This document shows, in pieces, positions 45,842-57,100 of a stretch of 64,000 nucleotides of DNA. The notes under the pieces were generated by a model. That model was given only the letters and a program-made list of their open reading frames with translations, was not told where the DNA came from and did no database searches. The stretch comes from Euphorbia lathyris (lineage: Eukaryota > Streptophyta > Magnoliopsida > Malpighiales > Euphorbiaceae). Location: contig NC_088919.1 of the NCBI RefSeq assembly GCF_963576675.1, forward strand, positions 44,538,501-44,602,500. The letters are read 5' to 3'. Within the stretch, counting starts at the first letter, position 1; the number at the start of each line of letters is the position of its first letter. A program made the translations under genes and the position numbers.

Positions 45842-47632
45842 CTATTCGTTTTTAGGTACCCAATTCTTTTTGGGTCCTTTCTTGTTAGTGTAAACAGGTG
45901 CAAAGTCATATTTTAACTTGTGACGACATACATTTGTAGTATGGCCACTTTTACCATAAAAGCCACACATAGTTACCCTTTGAGGGCGATGTTGAGTGTT
46001 GTCAGCATTGTTGTGCTGAGCATGCCAGCATACTTTGGTAGTATGACCTCTCTTACCACAGAAGTCACATTGGACAGTCTGTTTGTTATGCCAGCACACA
46101 GCTTTTGTGTGTCCTTTCTTCCCACAACAGCTATATTGAGTAAACTGTTTATGCTGACCAGTACCTGAGTACTCAGCATGGGGTTTATTCTTAGTTGAAC
46201 CTTTTATTTGGTTCTGTAAGGTTGTGACATCCTTTCTAAGTTTCTTTGACTCAGTTTGAACCTCCGTGACAAACTTATGTAAGATTTGCATATTCGTATG
46301 TAAATATGAGTTGTCCTGGAGGAGATATCGGAGGTCACTTAGCTTGACCTCCTCAATCTCGTCACAGCGCCTGCTGAGTACCTTACTCCTTTTGTTACAC
46401 TTCTTAGTTAGTGTATATAAGTCACTCAGGGCATTTACCATTTCGTTTCTAAGCAAAAGTAAGGATGTTACCTCATTGTTGTTTTCCTCCTGCTTAGAAT
46501 CTCCAGAGAGGTCGGCTTGCTCAGATTGAGATTGGTCAGCTCCATCATCTGCCATGAAACATATGTTGGTTGTTTCATTTTGCTCAGCTTCGGATGATGT
46601 TGACTCATCACTGTCACTCCACGTGGCCACCATTGCCTTTTTGCTTCCATTCTTATCTTTCTTCAGACTAGGACAGCTTGACTTAATATGCCCAATTTGA
46701 TGGCATTCATAACATGTGACAGGCTTGGAGCTGTCCTTTTTGTATCTGGTGTCACTGGACTCAGCTTTATATCTGTCTCCTCTCTTGTATGGCCGTTTAC
46801 TATTTCTTTCATTTCTTCTGAACAGCTTTTTCATTTTTCTAGTAAACATGGCCATTTCCTCATCATCAGTTGACTCACCTTCTGTGGCGTCAGCTTTCAT
46901 CACTAGTGATTTATGTTTCTTATCCTCAGATTTTTCTTTAGCTTCAAAGTTTTTCATGGAAATTTCATGAGTCAGCAAGGAACCGATCAGCTCATCATAT
47001 TTGTATGTGGTCAGGTCCTGAGCTTCCTCTACAGCTATCTTCTTGGCTTGCCAGCTTTTGGGAAGACTTCGTAAGATCTTCTTCACTTGTTCTTCTTCAG
47101 TGAAATTCTTACCGAGTCTTTTAAGCTCATTTATTATGTTGGTGAACCTGGCATTCATTGCTAAGATGTCCTCATTGTCAGTCATCTCGAACAGCTCATA
47201 CAATCGCATGTGTTGGTTCACTTTGGATTCCTTGACCTTACTGGTGCCTTCATAAGTTACTTCCAGCTTTTTCCAGATCTCCTGTGCTGACTCACAACCT
47301 GAAATCTTATTGTATTCTGCAGCATCTAGAGCACAGTGAAGCATATTGATAGCTGAAGCATTATTTTGTAATTTTCTGAGGTCATCCTCTGTCCACTTAG
47401 TTTCACTCTTGATAACTTTCTCATTATCAACAGTTTTATAAGGTATATGTGGACCTTGAACTATTGCAAGCCATGCACTCATATTTGTGGCTTGAATAAA
47501 GTTCTTCATCCTATTCTTCCAGAATGTATAATTAGACCCAAAGAATAGGGGAGGTCTAGTGATTGATAATCCCTCAGGGAGTATCTGTGTTGTTTGGTTT
47601 CCTGGGAGGAAACGAGTGCTATTCTCACCCAT
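45842..47632 (-). CDS. Element E gag with four zinc knuckles
   Basis: 596 residues from the ATG at 47632, 62 bases after the LTR. The gag domain (UBN2-like) includes FFGSNYTFWKNRMKNFIQ, EIWKKLEVTYEGTSKVKE and ILRSLPKSWQAKKIAVEE. A first knuckle CYECHQIGHIKSSC is near residue 304. Three more knuckle-like units lie in the last 100 residues: CCGKKGHTKAVC (first Cys of the CX2C replaced by Tyr), CDFCGKRGHTTKVC (complete), and CGFYGKSGHTTNVC (second Cys replaced by Tyr). The units are clearly repeats of one another. The frame ends WVPKNE then TAG, and the protease begins in the same frame a few codons later, so readthrough or a nonsense mutation separates gag from pol. Confidence 0.9.
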   Translation of the reverse strand: MGENSTRFLPGNQTTQILPEGLSITRPPLFFGSNYTFWKNRMKNFIQATNMSAWLAIVQGPHIPYKTVDNEKVIKSETKWTEDDLRKLQNNASAINMLHCALDAAEYNKISGCESAQEIWKKLEVTYEGTSKVKESKVNQHMRLYELFEMTDNEDILAMNARFTNIINELKRLGKNFTEEEQVKKILRSLPKSWQAKKIAVEEAQDLTTYKYDELIGSLLTHEISMKNFEAKEKSEDKKHKSLVMKADATEGESTDDEEMAMFTRKMKKLFRRNERNSKRPYKRGDRYKAESSDTRYKKDSSKPVTCYECHQIGHIKSSCPSLKKDKNGSKKAMVATWSDSDESTSSEAEQNETTNICFMADDGADQSQSEQADLSGDSKQEENNNEVTSLLLLRNEMVNALSDLYTLTKKCNKRSKVLSRRCDEIEEVKLSDLRYLLQDNSYLHTNMQILHKFVTEVQTESKKLRKDVTTLQNQIKGSTKNKPHAEYSGTGQHKQFTQYSCCGKKGHTKAVCWHNKQTVQCDFCGKRGHTTKVCWHAQHNNADNTQHRPQRVTMCGFYGKSGHTTNVCRHKLKYDFAPVYTNKKGPKKNWVPKNE

Positions 47633-47680
47633 TTTTCGGGATCAGCTCAAGATTGTTTGATCTTTGAGTAGTGAGCTTAG

Positions 47681-47692
47681 GCTCTGATACCA
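47681..47692 (-). promoter_or_regulatory. Element E primer-binding site (initiator tRNA-Met)
   Basis: On the minus strand TGGTATCAGAGC lies two bases after the 5' LTR end. Confidence 0.93.
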
Positions 47693-47694
47693 CT

Positions 47695-49137
47695 TGTTGG
47701 TCCCTAGTAATTAGTTCCAAGGGGGGGTTAGGAACTAATGTAACTTTTTCGCTTTTAATTATGCTGACTTAATGTTATTTTAAGAGTTTGATAACTCATC
47801 GTGTTGGTCAGCACGGGCGTTTGATTAGTTAGACAGTTTTAGTTCTATGCTGACTAAGACTGCTTGACTTGAGAGTTGGGAATTGACACTTGAGAGGTCA
47901 GCTTCCAACTTAGCACTCAGAGTTACTCAGTTTCAGTTTTAACAATTTATAAGCTGAGTAAATACGACAAGCAACACACGCACATATATATATATATATT
48001 GAGAGAGAGAGTTTAGAAGTTACTCAGCACGACTTATCCTGGTTCGGCCTCTCTGCCTACGTCCAGTCCCTAGTTCCTCCTAGGATTTTCAATCCAATAC
48101 TGAGCTCTTTCAAGGTAGAGCACAAACCCTTTACAAGGCAGTGAGTATGCAAGAGTACGTCCTCTATTCGTCTACTCAGCTCCTACTAAGTACTACAACC
48201 CAGCACTTAGATTTTTCTACCACTGAATACTTACAACCAAGTACTCAGCTCAACACTCTCAATATTCCTATTGATCACACACTTGTTCTTTTTCAACTAA
48301 AGAACACCTTAGATGATTACAAAACAATCAATCTAGCATTTACACAGAATAGAAAAGTTGGTGTAAGATCTTTTTGTATTTGAGTGCTTTCAGAATTTTC
48401 TCTCTTGTATTTTTCTTTTGAAGCTTGAGCAAATGATCCAAGAACTACCATTGTCCTTTTATAGATGAATTTCTGAAGATTGGATCATTTGAGATGATTT
48501 AGCCGTTAAGTCCAAAACGGCTCTTTTAGCAGACAGCTTCTGGTCAGCTTCAGTCTGTTCCGCCATTCCCTTCCACTGTTTTCTTCAGGCGTCAGATTTT
48601 GTCTTCTTGCATCAGACTTGTCTTTTTGTGCCAGTTGTCTTTTACTAATAATCCATTGACCCATGATTCTTGGAATTAGTCTTCTTTGTATTTTCGAGGC
48701 TTCAATTATTGGTGTAGAAGATTGGCAGACTTTGTCCTTTAGTAAACGGATCCTTCATGTTGTCCTGACTGTCACTCAGCTTCATTCGTTATCTTCGAAT
48801 GTTCAACTTTCATACTGAGTCCCTTCTTAGTCATCTTCGTTATGTTTGTATATTTCTGAAGGAGTCTTCTAATTTAGTCAGCTTCGTTCTGGCAACTTTG
48901 AAGGAAGCTTCTGATGCTGAGTTCTACTTCACTCAGCTTCTATTCTTTCATGCTGAGTTCCGTTCCACTCAGCTTTTGGCTTATGCTGACTTTTGACCTG
49001 TCTTACTTTATATATATTTTTGCACTCAATATTGAACAAACACATTAGTACAATTAAATCAAAGCATTTAAATTTAATTGCCTCTTAATCATGGATGATT
49101 TTGTCAAATTAAAATCTTGTGGAAAGGTGTTTCAACA
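47695..49137 (-). repeat. Element E 5' LTR
   Basis: 1443 bp, TGTTGG to CAACA in + coordinates, nearly identical to 37539-38987. A possible TATA box (TATATATA on the minus strand) is at 49009-49018, which would leave a short U3 and a long R-U5. Confidence 0.95.
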
Positions 49138-49569
49138 GTTTGAGTTAGAGTTGTACCTTTGGTTACCTCCTACGTAACTTACGTTCTCGGGATCACCGAC
49201 AAAAGGGGTATCGGCGTTGCAATTTCTTCCGTCGTGATCACCACCACAATGGTTGCACATCAGGACCTGTGCATTTTTGTTGAGGCTCAATTGTGCTATT
49301 AAAGCGTCAAGTTTCTTGTTCATCTCAACCATGGAACCCTTTGGAGCCTCCTTTTCCATGGCGAACGCTTGATGTCTCGGGGGTCCGGCAAGCCGATCCT
49401 CTTGCCATTGAACGCTTTTTCTCGCGAGCTCATGGATGAGCTCATATGCTTCGCTTGCTGATTTCCTGAACAGGTCCCCACCTGCTGCGGAATCCACGGT
49501 AGCATGATTAGTAGGCGTTAAACCATGATAAAAAGTACTTACAAGATCGTGCTTGGGGATGTCGTGGTG
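49138..49569 (-). CDS. Element B gag, middle part with zinc knuckle
   Basis: On the minus strand residues CP-HHDIPKHDLVSTFYHGL, AAGGDLFRKSASEAYELIHELA, a linker MVEMNKKLDALIAQL, and the zinc knuckle CNHCGGDHDGRNC (CX2CX3HX4C, as in element C), then an asparagine-rich segment that continues at 37538. The match to Athila gag is clear. The first 60 predicted residues upstream of HHD belong to the solo LTR and are not part of the gene. Confidence 0.85.
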
Positions 49570-49574
49570 TGGGC

Positions 49575-51252
49575 TGTTGGTGTGCCCTAGTTCATAGGCA
49601 TTGGTTCTTATAAAATGTATTTGTGTCACATTAATAAAGGCATTAATCTAGTTCATTTATATCTTGTGCTATAATATAAATAGAGAATCCATTGATTGAT
49701 AATCATAAAACCATATCCCAAGTCTATTCTATCATGGGAATGATTAGGACCACAGACTTGTATATTCGACGGCTGTATGGTAGCAATTGATACTAGCCAT
49801 AGCACTTGATAAGTCAGTTGTGAATATAGGTACATGTTGTATACATGTGACTGGATCGATCCGCCCGAGAAAACTACATGGTGGTTGTGTCATTAGTTTT
49901 CTTAAGTAGGTCTCTAACTGTCTTCAGACTAGATTTCATTATAATATCAATGTGGGAGCCGGTTCACTTTGACATACGCCTAACAGGTCTATAACAGGAT
50001 GCCAAATACGGGTATGATTGGGTGAACAGGTGAACACATTAGTATTGATAGTGAAGTGATGGAATTACCACTCACATAACAGTGAGATGATATCACAAGC
50101 CACTTGATAAGTGAGATTGATAAGTGTGTGGCCACACCCTGATAAGTAGTTTACTTATCTGATTCATTAATCTACTTAAGATCAAGAAATATCATAAACA
50201 TCAGAGAGGATGACAGCCGCCATGCCTCTAGTTTATAATATCGATATCAAATGGTAAAAGACGTTAAGAGATAACTACAGGGTCTCTGCATCTTTAGACT
50301 GCTGAAATAGTTGTACTGGTTAGGGGCAGTAATGGTTTACTAGAACCCACTTACTGTCTGTGGGCTGTGAGCCCACTGCTAGCTAAGGACAGTCCCATAG
50401 GATCGTGCACATTGAACATCTGAGTTAGAACTTATAGAACGGTACACTGGAGGGATGAGATTAATTAATTGGTTGACAGTAAAATGTCAAGGTAATTAAT
50501 TAGTGGTTAATTAATTGATTAATTGATACTTTGTATCAATGTAATTGATTAATGGATTTAGGCGTTGAGTATTTAATTGGTTAATTAGTTTACGGGATGC
50601 AATTAATTAATTTGTAAATTAATGAAATTGCATTCGTGAATAATTAATCAAACTAATACGTCAATTTATTAATTAGTGTTATTTATTTAATTGGGGTAAT
50701 TAAATTTAATCTAATTGTAACTAATTGCATAGAATAAATACTATTGGTATTTATTTAAGTGATTATGTTAGGATTAGGTTAGTTTTATAATTAACCAATT
50801 AACCCTAAACCAATTAGGTTTAGGAATAACTACACTATATATAATAAAAGCCTAAAACCTAAAACTAGCTAATTAACCAAAAAACACATTCGGCCACCAC
50901 TGATATTGAGGCAAGAAAAATCATATTGATTTTCGCAGCCACCACTCCAATTCAAAGTGGGATTTGTTTGGCAAATTACACAATCTCTCCAGTTCTTCTC
51001 CGTTCTTCGGCTAGCACCGGCTCTGACTCAATAGCTGTTCGTGCACCTGACTACGGAGATCTTACTACCTTGTGGATTCTTCAGCCGTCTCTAGAAGAGA
51101 CAGTCCGGGTATGTTTATATCCCTAAACGGATCAAAAGGTTTTATTCAATCAATGGTTAACGGACAAAGATTAAACTCAAAGGGATTAGAAATAAATTTT
51201 AAACCGCAATTCTGCTGCGCTACAGTTGATTAATTGGCTTTAATCCCTAACA
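49575..51252 (+). mobile_element. Solo LTR inserted in element B gag
   Basis: 1678 bp starting TGTTGGTGTGCC and ending CCCTAACA, with the 5-bp duplication TGGGC on both sides (49570-49574 and 51253-51257). It has no internal coding region, primer site or second LTR, so it is the product of LTR-LTR recombination. A TATATATAA box at 50836-50844 suggests + orientation. The superfamily is uncertain; the end sequence (CTGCTGCGCTACAG near 51215) looks more like copia than gypsy. Confidence 0.85.
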
Positions 51253-51257
51253 TGGGC

Positions 51258-51336
51258 AACTTCGAAGCAATTTTTGGAATCTCGCCCAAGCCGCATGAAG
51301 GGCTTCGTACTCGAGTTGCCGAAAGGAAGTGATATC
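51258..51336 (-). CDS. Element B gag fragment between solo LTR and Ogre element
   Basis: On the minus strand it encodes DITSFRQLEYEALHAAW and ARFQKLLRSCP, which joins directly to HHDIP at 49569 when the solo LTR and one TGGGC are removed. This is the conserved Athila gag block that precedes the HHGIP motif. Open frame, no defects. Confidence 0.85.
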
Positions 51337-52604
51337 TGTAGATACCCATTTTTGTCCGGGACATTTTTATGTTTTAACTGACAATATTTGGAATTTCGAC
51401 AAGTTTATAAATTATATCGGAAATAAAACACTTCATTCTCACATATGATTTATCTAAAAAATGGAGCTTTTGCATACCAATTTGTTATATCTCAATATAA
51501 TTACCAAATCACACTCAATGTATAATTCATTGGAATAAATGAATTTTCAATCCTGCTATAAATTATATGTGAGATATGATGTATTATTTTCTGAATATGA
51601 TTTTGAAATTGTTATATTTCAAAATATGTTGTTAGTTAAAATCAATTTTTATTTAATAATTAAGTTAACTTATTCATTTTACGATTATGATCAAGAAATG
51701 AATATAGTTTTAAAGTATGATTTATTGTTAAGAGATTAGCTATTGAAGATAATTTTTTACATAAAATCATATTTAGAACACAATTTATTTCTTAGAACTA
51801 ATTAATCATCAATGAATTAAGGTTCTAACTATTAAGAAATAATAAAACAAAAATAAAATAAAGTGCTTTTATGAAAAAAAATAAAGTTTAATCAATTTTC
51901 ATCTTTTGTTTTACAGATAAGGTCTACATGCAAAAACTCCAATCTCAATCTCAAGCCACAAGAATCAAATACATTATTTGATTTGAATTTAAAAGCAGAA
52001 AAAGACGAATCCACCATTAAAGGCAGCCAATGCACTCCATCTTCATCTTGAAAAGAGCTTCAGTTTGAAAAAAGACATCTTGAAAACATGCAAGAGACAA
52101 ATGCTGCAGAAGACCCACAAATCAACAATAACCTCACATTTCAGTTCTGAATATAGTTTATAATAAAAAAATCTTTCATTATGATCCTTTTTAGCTATAA
52201 AAGGGGGGCCGAATTGTTTTAGAGAGGGGGGAGTCCAGTTTTCAGAAAGGGAATTTTGGTCCAAAGCTTAGAGAGAGCATATTTTTAGAATGTAATTAGA
52301 AGATTGGTTTCTGTAAATGTTCTCAATGTGAGCTTAATCTTGTACTCTCCATCAAACTCAATACAAACTCATCCTTTTTACATATAGTCTTCAAAGCTTT
52401 AAGCTAAGGGTTTTTATTCCTAGCTTATAGAAACAGTGATTAAGAGCATACATTTTGCTTTTAATATGAACTGATTCTATAAGTTTTAAATAAAGATCTA
52501 TTAGCTCTCAGCTGATTTAAATACTTGTTATTCATTATCTTTTATATTTCTGATCTATATATTACACTAACATTATTATGTACATTCAGTTTATACTAAT
52601 CATC
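51337..52604 (+). repeat. Ogre 5' LTR, first part (U3 and promoter)
   Basis: AT-rich U3 without ORFs. A TATAAAA box at 52196-52202 followed by a G-rich stretch is the likely promoter. The LTR is cut at 52604 by a LINE and continues at 58360. Confidence 0.8.
52196..52202 (+). promoter_or_regulatory. TATA box of the Ogre LTR
   Basis: CTATAAAAGG in + orientation, consistent with the orientation of the element. Confidence 0.65.
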
Positions 52605-52648
52605 AAAAATAGGTAAAAAAGCCCTAACGTGTTCCGCAAGGTCTCGCC

Positions 52649-53853
52649 ATGGAGATATCATCATCACCGTCCTTTCGCCGCCCACCTTCGGATCCGCCGG
52701 ACCGGGTGGCGGGTGCAGCTCGAGACCCCTCACGGATGGACAATGAGTGGTCTAAGGAAGTCCCGAAAAGAAACTGGAGAGACCTTCTCCTTGACAAAGA
52801 AGTCATCCGGAGCCCTAAGCCGCGGGAGAATTTGCGCAAGAGTGGTAAAGTCAAGATCACAGTGGATGAGGTCGATCCCCTCTACCCAAAGGTATCCTTG
52901 GATGCTGCGCTAAAACAGCAATTGTCCACACAATGGGAAAACGCATTGGTCATCAAACTTCTTAGTAGGAACCTAGGATATATGGCCATGCACAAGAAAG
53001 TGTCAGAATTATGGAAACCGATTGCCAGTTTTAAGCTGATGGAGCTTGGGAATGGGTACTATGTAGTAAAGTTCGATGATCCTCTCGATAGAGAGCATGT
53101 AGTACTAGATGGACCTTGGTTAATCCAGGGGAATTATCTCACAGTAAGAACTTGGTCGCCGTCTTTCTCACCATCAGACTCCCTAATCGAGTCAACACTC
53201 GTTTGGATACGCCTACCATAAATCCCACTGTTCTATTATAACCAGGATGTATTGTTGGCTATTGCAGAAGCCGTTGGAAACCCATCAAAGTGGACGATAA
53301 TACAGCATTTGCGGATAGGGGAAAATATGCCAAAATTTGCGTGGAAATCAATCTCCTGAGTCCGCTAATCGCCCGGTTTGATCTGGATGGATCGAAACAA
53401 AGGGTGGAATACGAGGGGTTACATACTGTTTGTACAAGCTGTGGTAGATACGGGCATGTCAGACAAGCTTATCACTGGCCTAGTGTGCATGAAACAAGGA
53501 ATCTGAGGGAGCGACAGGACAATGCTTATAATGATGAACTGATGTCAGACTCAGCCAGAACTGAAGGGGTAGCTCAACAGAAAAATCAAGAACCGAATGA
53601 GAAAGGTCCCACTCCTGAGGAACCGGAGTATGGACCCTGGATGGTTGTACCCCGGAGAAAGCAGGCCGCTCACATCTGCACGCCATTAAGGCCTCTTGTA
53701 GTGGATCCTGGTAATGTTCTTACCAACCCGTTTGAAGGCGTGTATACTATGGGGATGAAACAGAAATCGAATGGTAAGGTTACCTTTGCCAGTTCAGGGA
53801 ATACCGGTGCTTCCATGAGCCGTAGCAAGGGAGGAAAAATTCGAATGACGTAG
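52649..53853 (+). pseudogene. LINE ORF1 (DUF4283 plus zinc knuckle), broken
   Basis: The N-terminal part reads SKEVPKRNWRDLLLDKEV. It leads into the DUF4283-type domain: VIKLLSRNLGYMAMHKKVSE, LGNGYYVVKFDD, VVLDGPWLIQGNYLTVRTW and ESTLVWIRLP. A TAA follows at 53219-53221, where related proteins continue with the rest of the domain. After it, residues FYYNQDVLLAIAEAVG are readable in the same frame. A frameshift near 53285 then leads to KYAKICVEINLLSPL and the zinc knuckle CTSCGRYGHVRQAY, whose last cysteine is tyrosine. ORF1 proteins of plant L1 elements bind RNA during retrotransposition. This copy cannot make a full one. Confidence 0.85.
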
Positions 53854-54166
53854 ACAAACAGTGGGATCACCATCAACAAGAATCAGTTCGCTGACCTGTC
53901 TAAGGAAGACGATAAAGGCCGAGCTTATGAGGACAATACGGCTCCACCTGGATTAGAATAAAACCGTACCAGGGGAAAATGAGTCAAAAGACAGGCGGAG
54001 TCGTTCGCTCAGCCGGACGTGGAGAATAATAAGCCAAAGCTGAAAGAGCCCGATAGTAGTAATCCAAAAGAGTCGGATTCTATGGAAGGTGTGGAGGTGG
54101 TGAGCTTACACTTCCCTAGATAGCTGATCTGTGGAGAGGTTTGTGGTTTTGAGGTCCAAATATTTA

Positions 54167-57100
54167 ATGCAGTACATCGCTTGGAATTGTTTTGGCGCTG
54201 GAGGAAGGGTTTTCCAGAGATCGTTGTACCATTTAACACGAACTTATCGTCCTTCTATGTTTGCTCTGCTTGAGACGAGGATCCCTGGATCACGGGCGGA
54301 CCTTATGCGGAAGGGTATGGGCTTTGATTCAATGGAAATTGTGGAGGCTGAGGGCTTCCGAGGTGGTATTTGGTTGTTTTGGGACTCTAATAGAGTCCAC
54401 GTCGAGATACTTGAGTGTAACGAACAGTTTATTCACTAGGCTGTCAAAATTTTAACTGGAAGAAGACAAGGAACAAAGTTCGAGCTTACTACGGTTTATG
54501 TTAGACCCCAAGGAGGGGCTAAGAAGAAGTTTATGGAGGAGATGTTAAATATCAAAGCTCATTTGCAGGAGCCATGGATAATAGCTGGTGATTTTAACTG
54601 CATTAAATCTGCAGATGAGAAGCTAGGTGGGTCTCGTATGTTAGCGTCTCGTTGCGCCACTTTCTCCAACTGGATTAACACTCTGCAGCTGATTGACATT
54701 GGGTTTGTGGGCCCTCCTTATACTTGGTTCAGAGGCCGCTCGCCTCGCACGAGGGTAGCTTGCCGTCTAGACAGGGCTCTGTATGACTCGAACTGGCGTC
54801 ATGCCTTCCCCAACGGTATTATCAGACATCTCCCCAGACACAACTCCGACCATGCTCCTATCCTCCTTGACATTATGGATGAGCCGCATGAGAACGTTAA
54901 CAGACCCTTTCGTTTTGAAGCAGCTTGGACAGAACACCCTAGCTTTGATGATGTGATTAAGTCTATGTGGGATAGCACGGTTAGTATGAGACAAGGTTTA
55001 ACCAATCTTGCAACCAAACTCAGGGGTTGGAACACTAATGTTTTCGGAAATATCTTCTATAGGAAGAAACGTTTGCTTGCTCGGATCGCAGGAGTTCAGA
55101 AGAGATTATGTGAAGTGAATGAAGAGCGTCTGTTCAAACTTGAGCGTCGGTTGTCGAACGAGCTGTCAGCGGTCTTACTTTAGGAAGAGATCCTCTGGTG
55201 TCAGAAGTCCAGGATACGATGGATCCGATGCGGTGACCAGAATTCTCGTTTTTTTCATATGTCCACAATTGTGAGGAGGAGAAGGAATCGAATTGAGGGG
55301 ATGCAAAATGTTGAGGGGGATTGGATTTGGGAAGCGGACAAACTTAAACAAATGACAGTTGAGCATTTTCGGAAAGTGTATACGGAAGAGGAAAGGGGAA
55401 GACCGCAGCTTCGCACAAGGAAAAGCTTCCCTGAGTGGGAGCCGATGGCTCTGCAAAGTCTGAATAAGACGTTTACGGTGGAGGAAGTTAGAAACGCGAT
55501 CTTCTCCATGGCTCCTCTAAAAGCCCCAGGTGAAGATGGCTTTCAAGCTTTTTTCTTTCAAAGATTTTGGAATGTGGTTGGGGTGTCGGCGTCTTCATGC
55601 GTGCTAAAAGCACTGAACTCAGGTTTTCTGGAATCTGGTCTAAACAAAACTCTTATTACGCTGATCCCTAAAATCCCATCTCCAGTCAACTTGGGGCAGT
55701 TTAGACCGATCAGTTTATGCAACGTTCTGTATAAAGCTATCACTAAATGCTTGGTGCAGAGATTGAAGAGACATCTCAAGTACCTTATCAGCCCTTGTCA
55801 AAGTAGCTTTGTCCCTAGGAGACAAATTACGGATAATGTCATCCTTATGCAAGAGGTGGTGCATTCTCTGAAGCGCCGTACGGGTAGAAAAGGCATAATG
55901 ATCTTGAAACTCGACCTCGAGAAGGCCTATGACCGTCTTAGTTGGGATTTTCTGTATGACACTCTCATCCTATTGAATTTACCTCAGCATTGGGTGCATT
56001 TGATCATGAACTGTGTCTCCTCTCCAAGTATGTCTATTTTATGGAATGGCGAAGCAACTCAAGAGTTCAACCCAAGCAGAGGGCTCAGGCAAGGAGACCC
56101 GCTTTCGCCTTACCTCTCTATGCTGTGCATCGAAAGGCTTAGCCACATGATAAATGAGGAAGTTGAGAAGAGATACTGGAAGCCAATCCGTGTTTCTAGG
56201 CGAGGCCCTTCACTCTCCCACCTTATGTTTGCAGACGATATTGTGTTAATGGCGGAAGCTTCTGAAGAACAAGCTGGGGTGATTAAAGGTGTTCTGGACA
56301 GGTTTTGCCGAGCGTCTGGTCAGAGTGTTAGCTTCCCCAAATCTCGTGTGGCCTTTTCATCCAATGTCCCTGAAAGGATGTGCTCCAAAATCAGCACCGC
56401 GATCCACATTGCCCCAACATCTAACCTTGGCAAGTACCTAGGGGTTAATCTGTTCCACCAACGAGTTGACAAGAACTCTTTTCAACATGTGATGGATAGA
56501 GTGCAGAGCCGGTTAAGTGGCTGGAAGGGCCAGCATCTTACTCTTACTGGCAGAACTACGCTCATCCGGTCGGTTGCCTCTACTGTTCCCTCATATATTA
56601 TGCAGTCGGCTTTAATGCCGAGTGGAGTGTGCAAAACCCTGGATAAGCTCAATCGACAATTTCTTTGGGGCGGATCTAATGATCGTAGGAGGATCCATCT
56701 AGTCAAGTGGGAGACTGTCTGTAAACCTCGGAATATGGGAGGCCTGGGTATTCACAAAACAAGGGATTTCAATATGGCAATGATAGCTAAGCTAGGGTGG
56801 AGGCTCCTAACTGAAGATTCATCCCTCTGGGTTCAGATCATTCATAATCGCTATATGAATGGGAATGCTGATATCATGGATATCAAACCCAAACAGAACT
56901 CCAGCCATATGTGGAAATGCATTGTGAAAAGCTTAGGCATCCTTAAAAAAGGTTTAGAGAGACTTACCTGTAATGGCGCCGATACGAGGTTTTGGACTGA
57001 TTGCTGGATAGGAGGTTCCCCATTGGAGTCTTTGTGTATGGTAGCCATTGCGGAGGGTGTGAGAGGAAGATCAGTGGTTTCGTACTAGAAAAGGGACGGA

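Larger units (their letters stand above)
37539..49137 (-). mobile_element. Element E: SIRE-like Ty1/copia retrotransposon with accessory ORF
   Basis: Complete element of 11.6 kb, flanked by the 5-bp duplication GTTTG (37534-37538 and 49138-49142). The LTRs are 1449 and 1443 bp, differing at about 17 positions by eye plus a TA/GA microsatellite length change. In minus-strand order: 5' LTR, initiator-Met primer site, gag, protease-integrase-RT-RNase H, spacer, accessory ORF, polypurine tract AAATGGGGGAGTT, 3' LTR. The size, the extra ORF after pol and the primer site fit the SIRE/Maximus group. Pol and the accessory ORF have several stops and frameshifts. The element interrupts gag of element B. 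Confidence 0.95.
32620..51336 (-). mobile_element. Element B: gag-only Ty3/gypsy element, interrupted three times
   Basis: On the minus strand the order is gag (51336-51258, 49569-49138, 37538-37090), a 2.7-kb non-coding region without pol, a polypurine tract, and the 3' LTR at 34353-32620. The 5' LTR and the gag N-terminus are beyond the right edge. The gag frame joins cleanly across copia E and across the solo LTR when the duplicated target bases are removed. It ends with its own TAG where a protease would normally follow. It therefore looks like a non-autonomous gag-only derivative (TR-GAG type). Confidence 0.82.
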
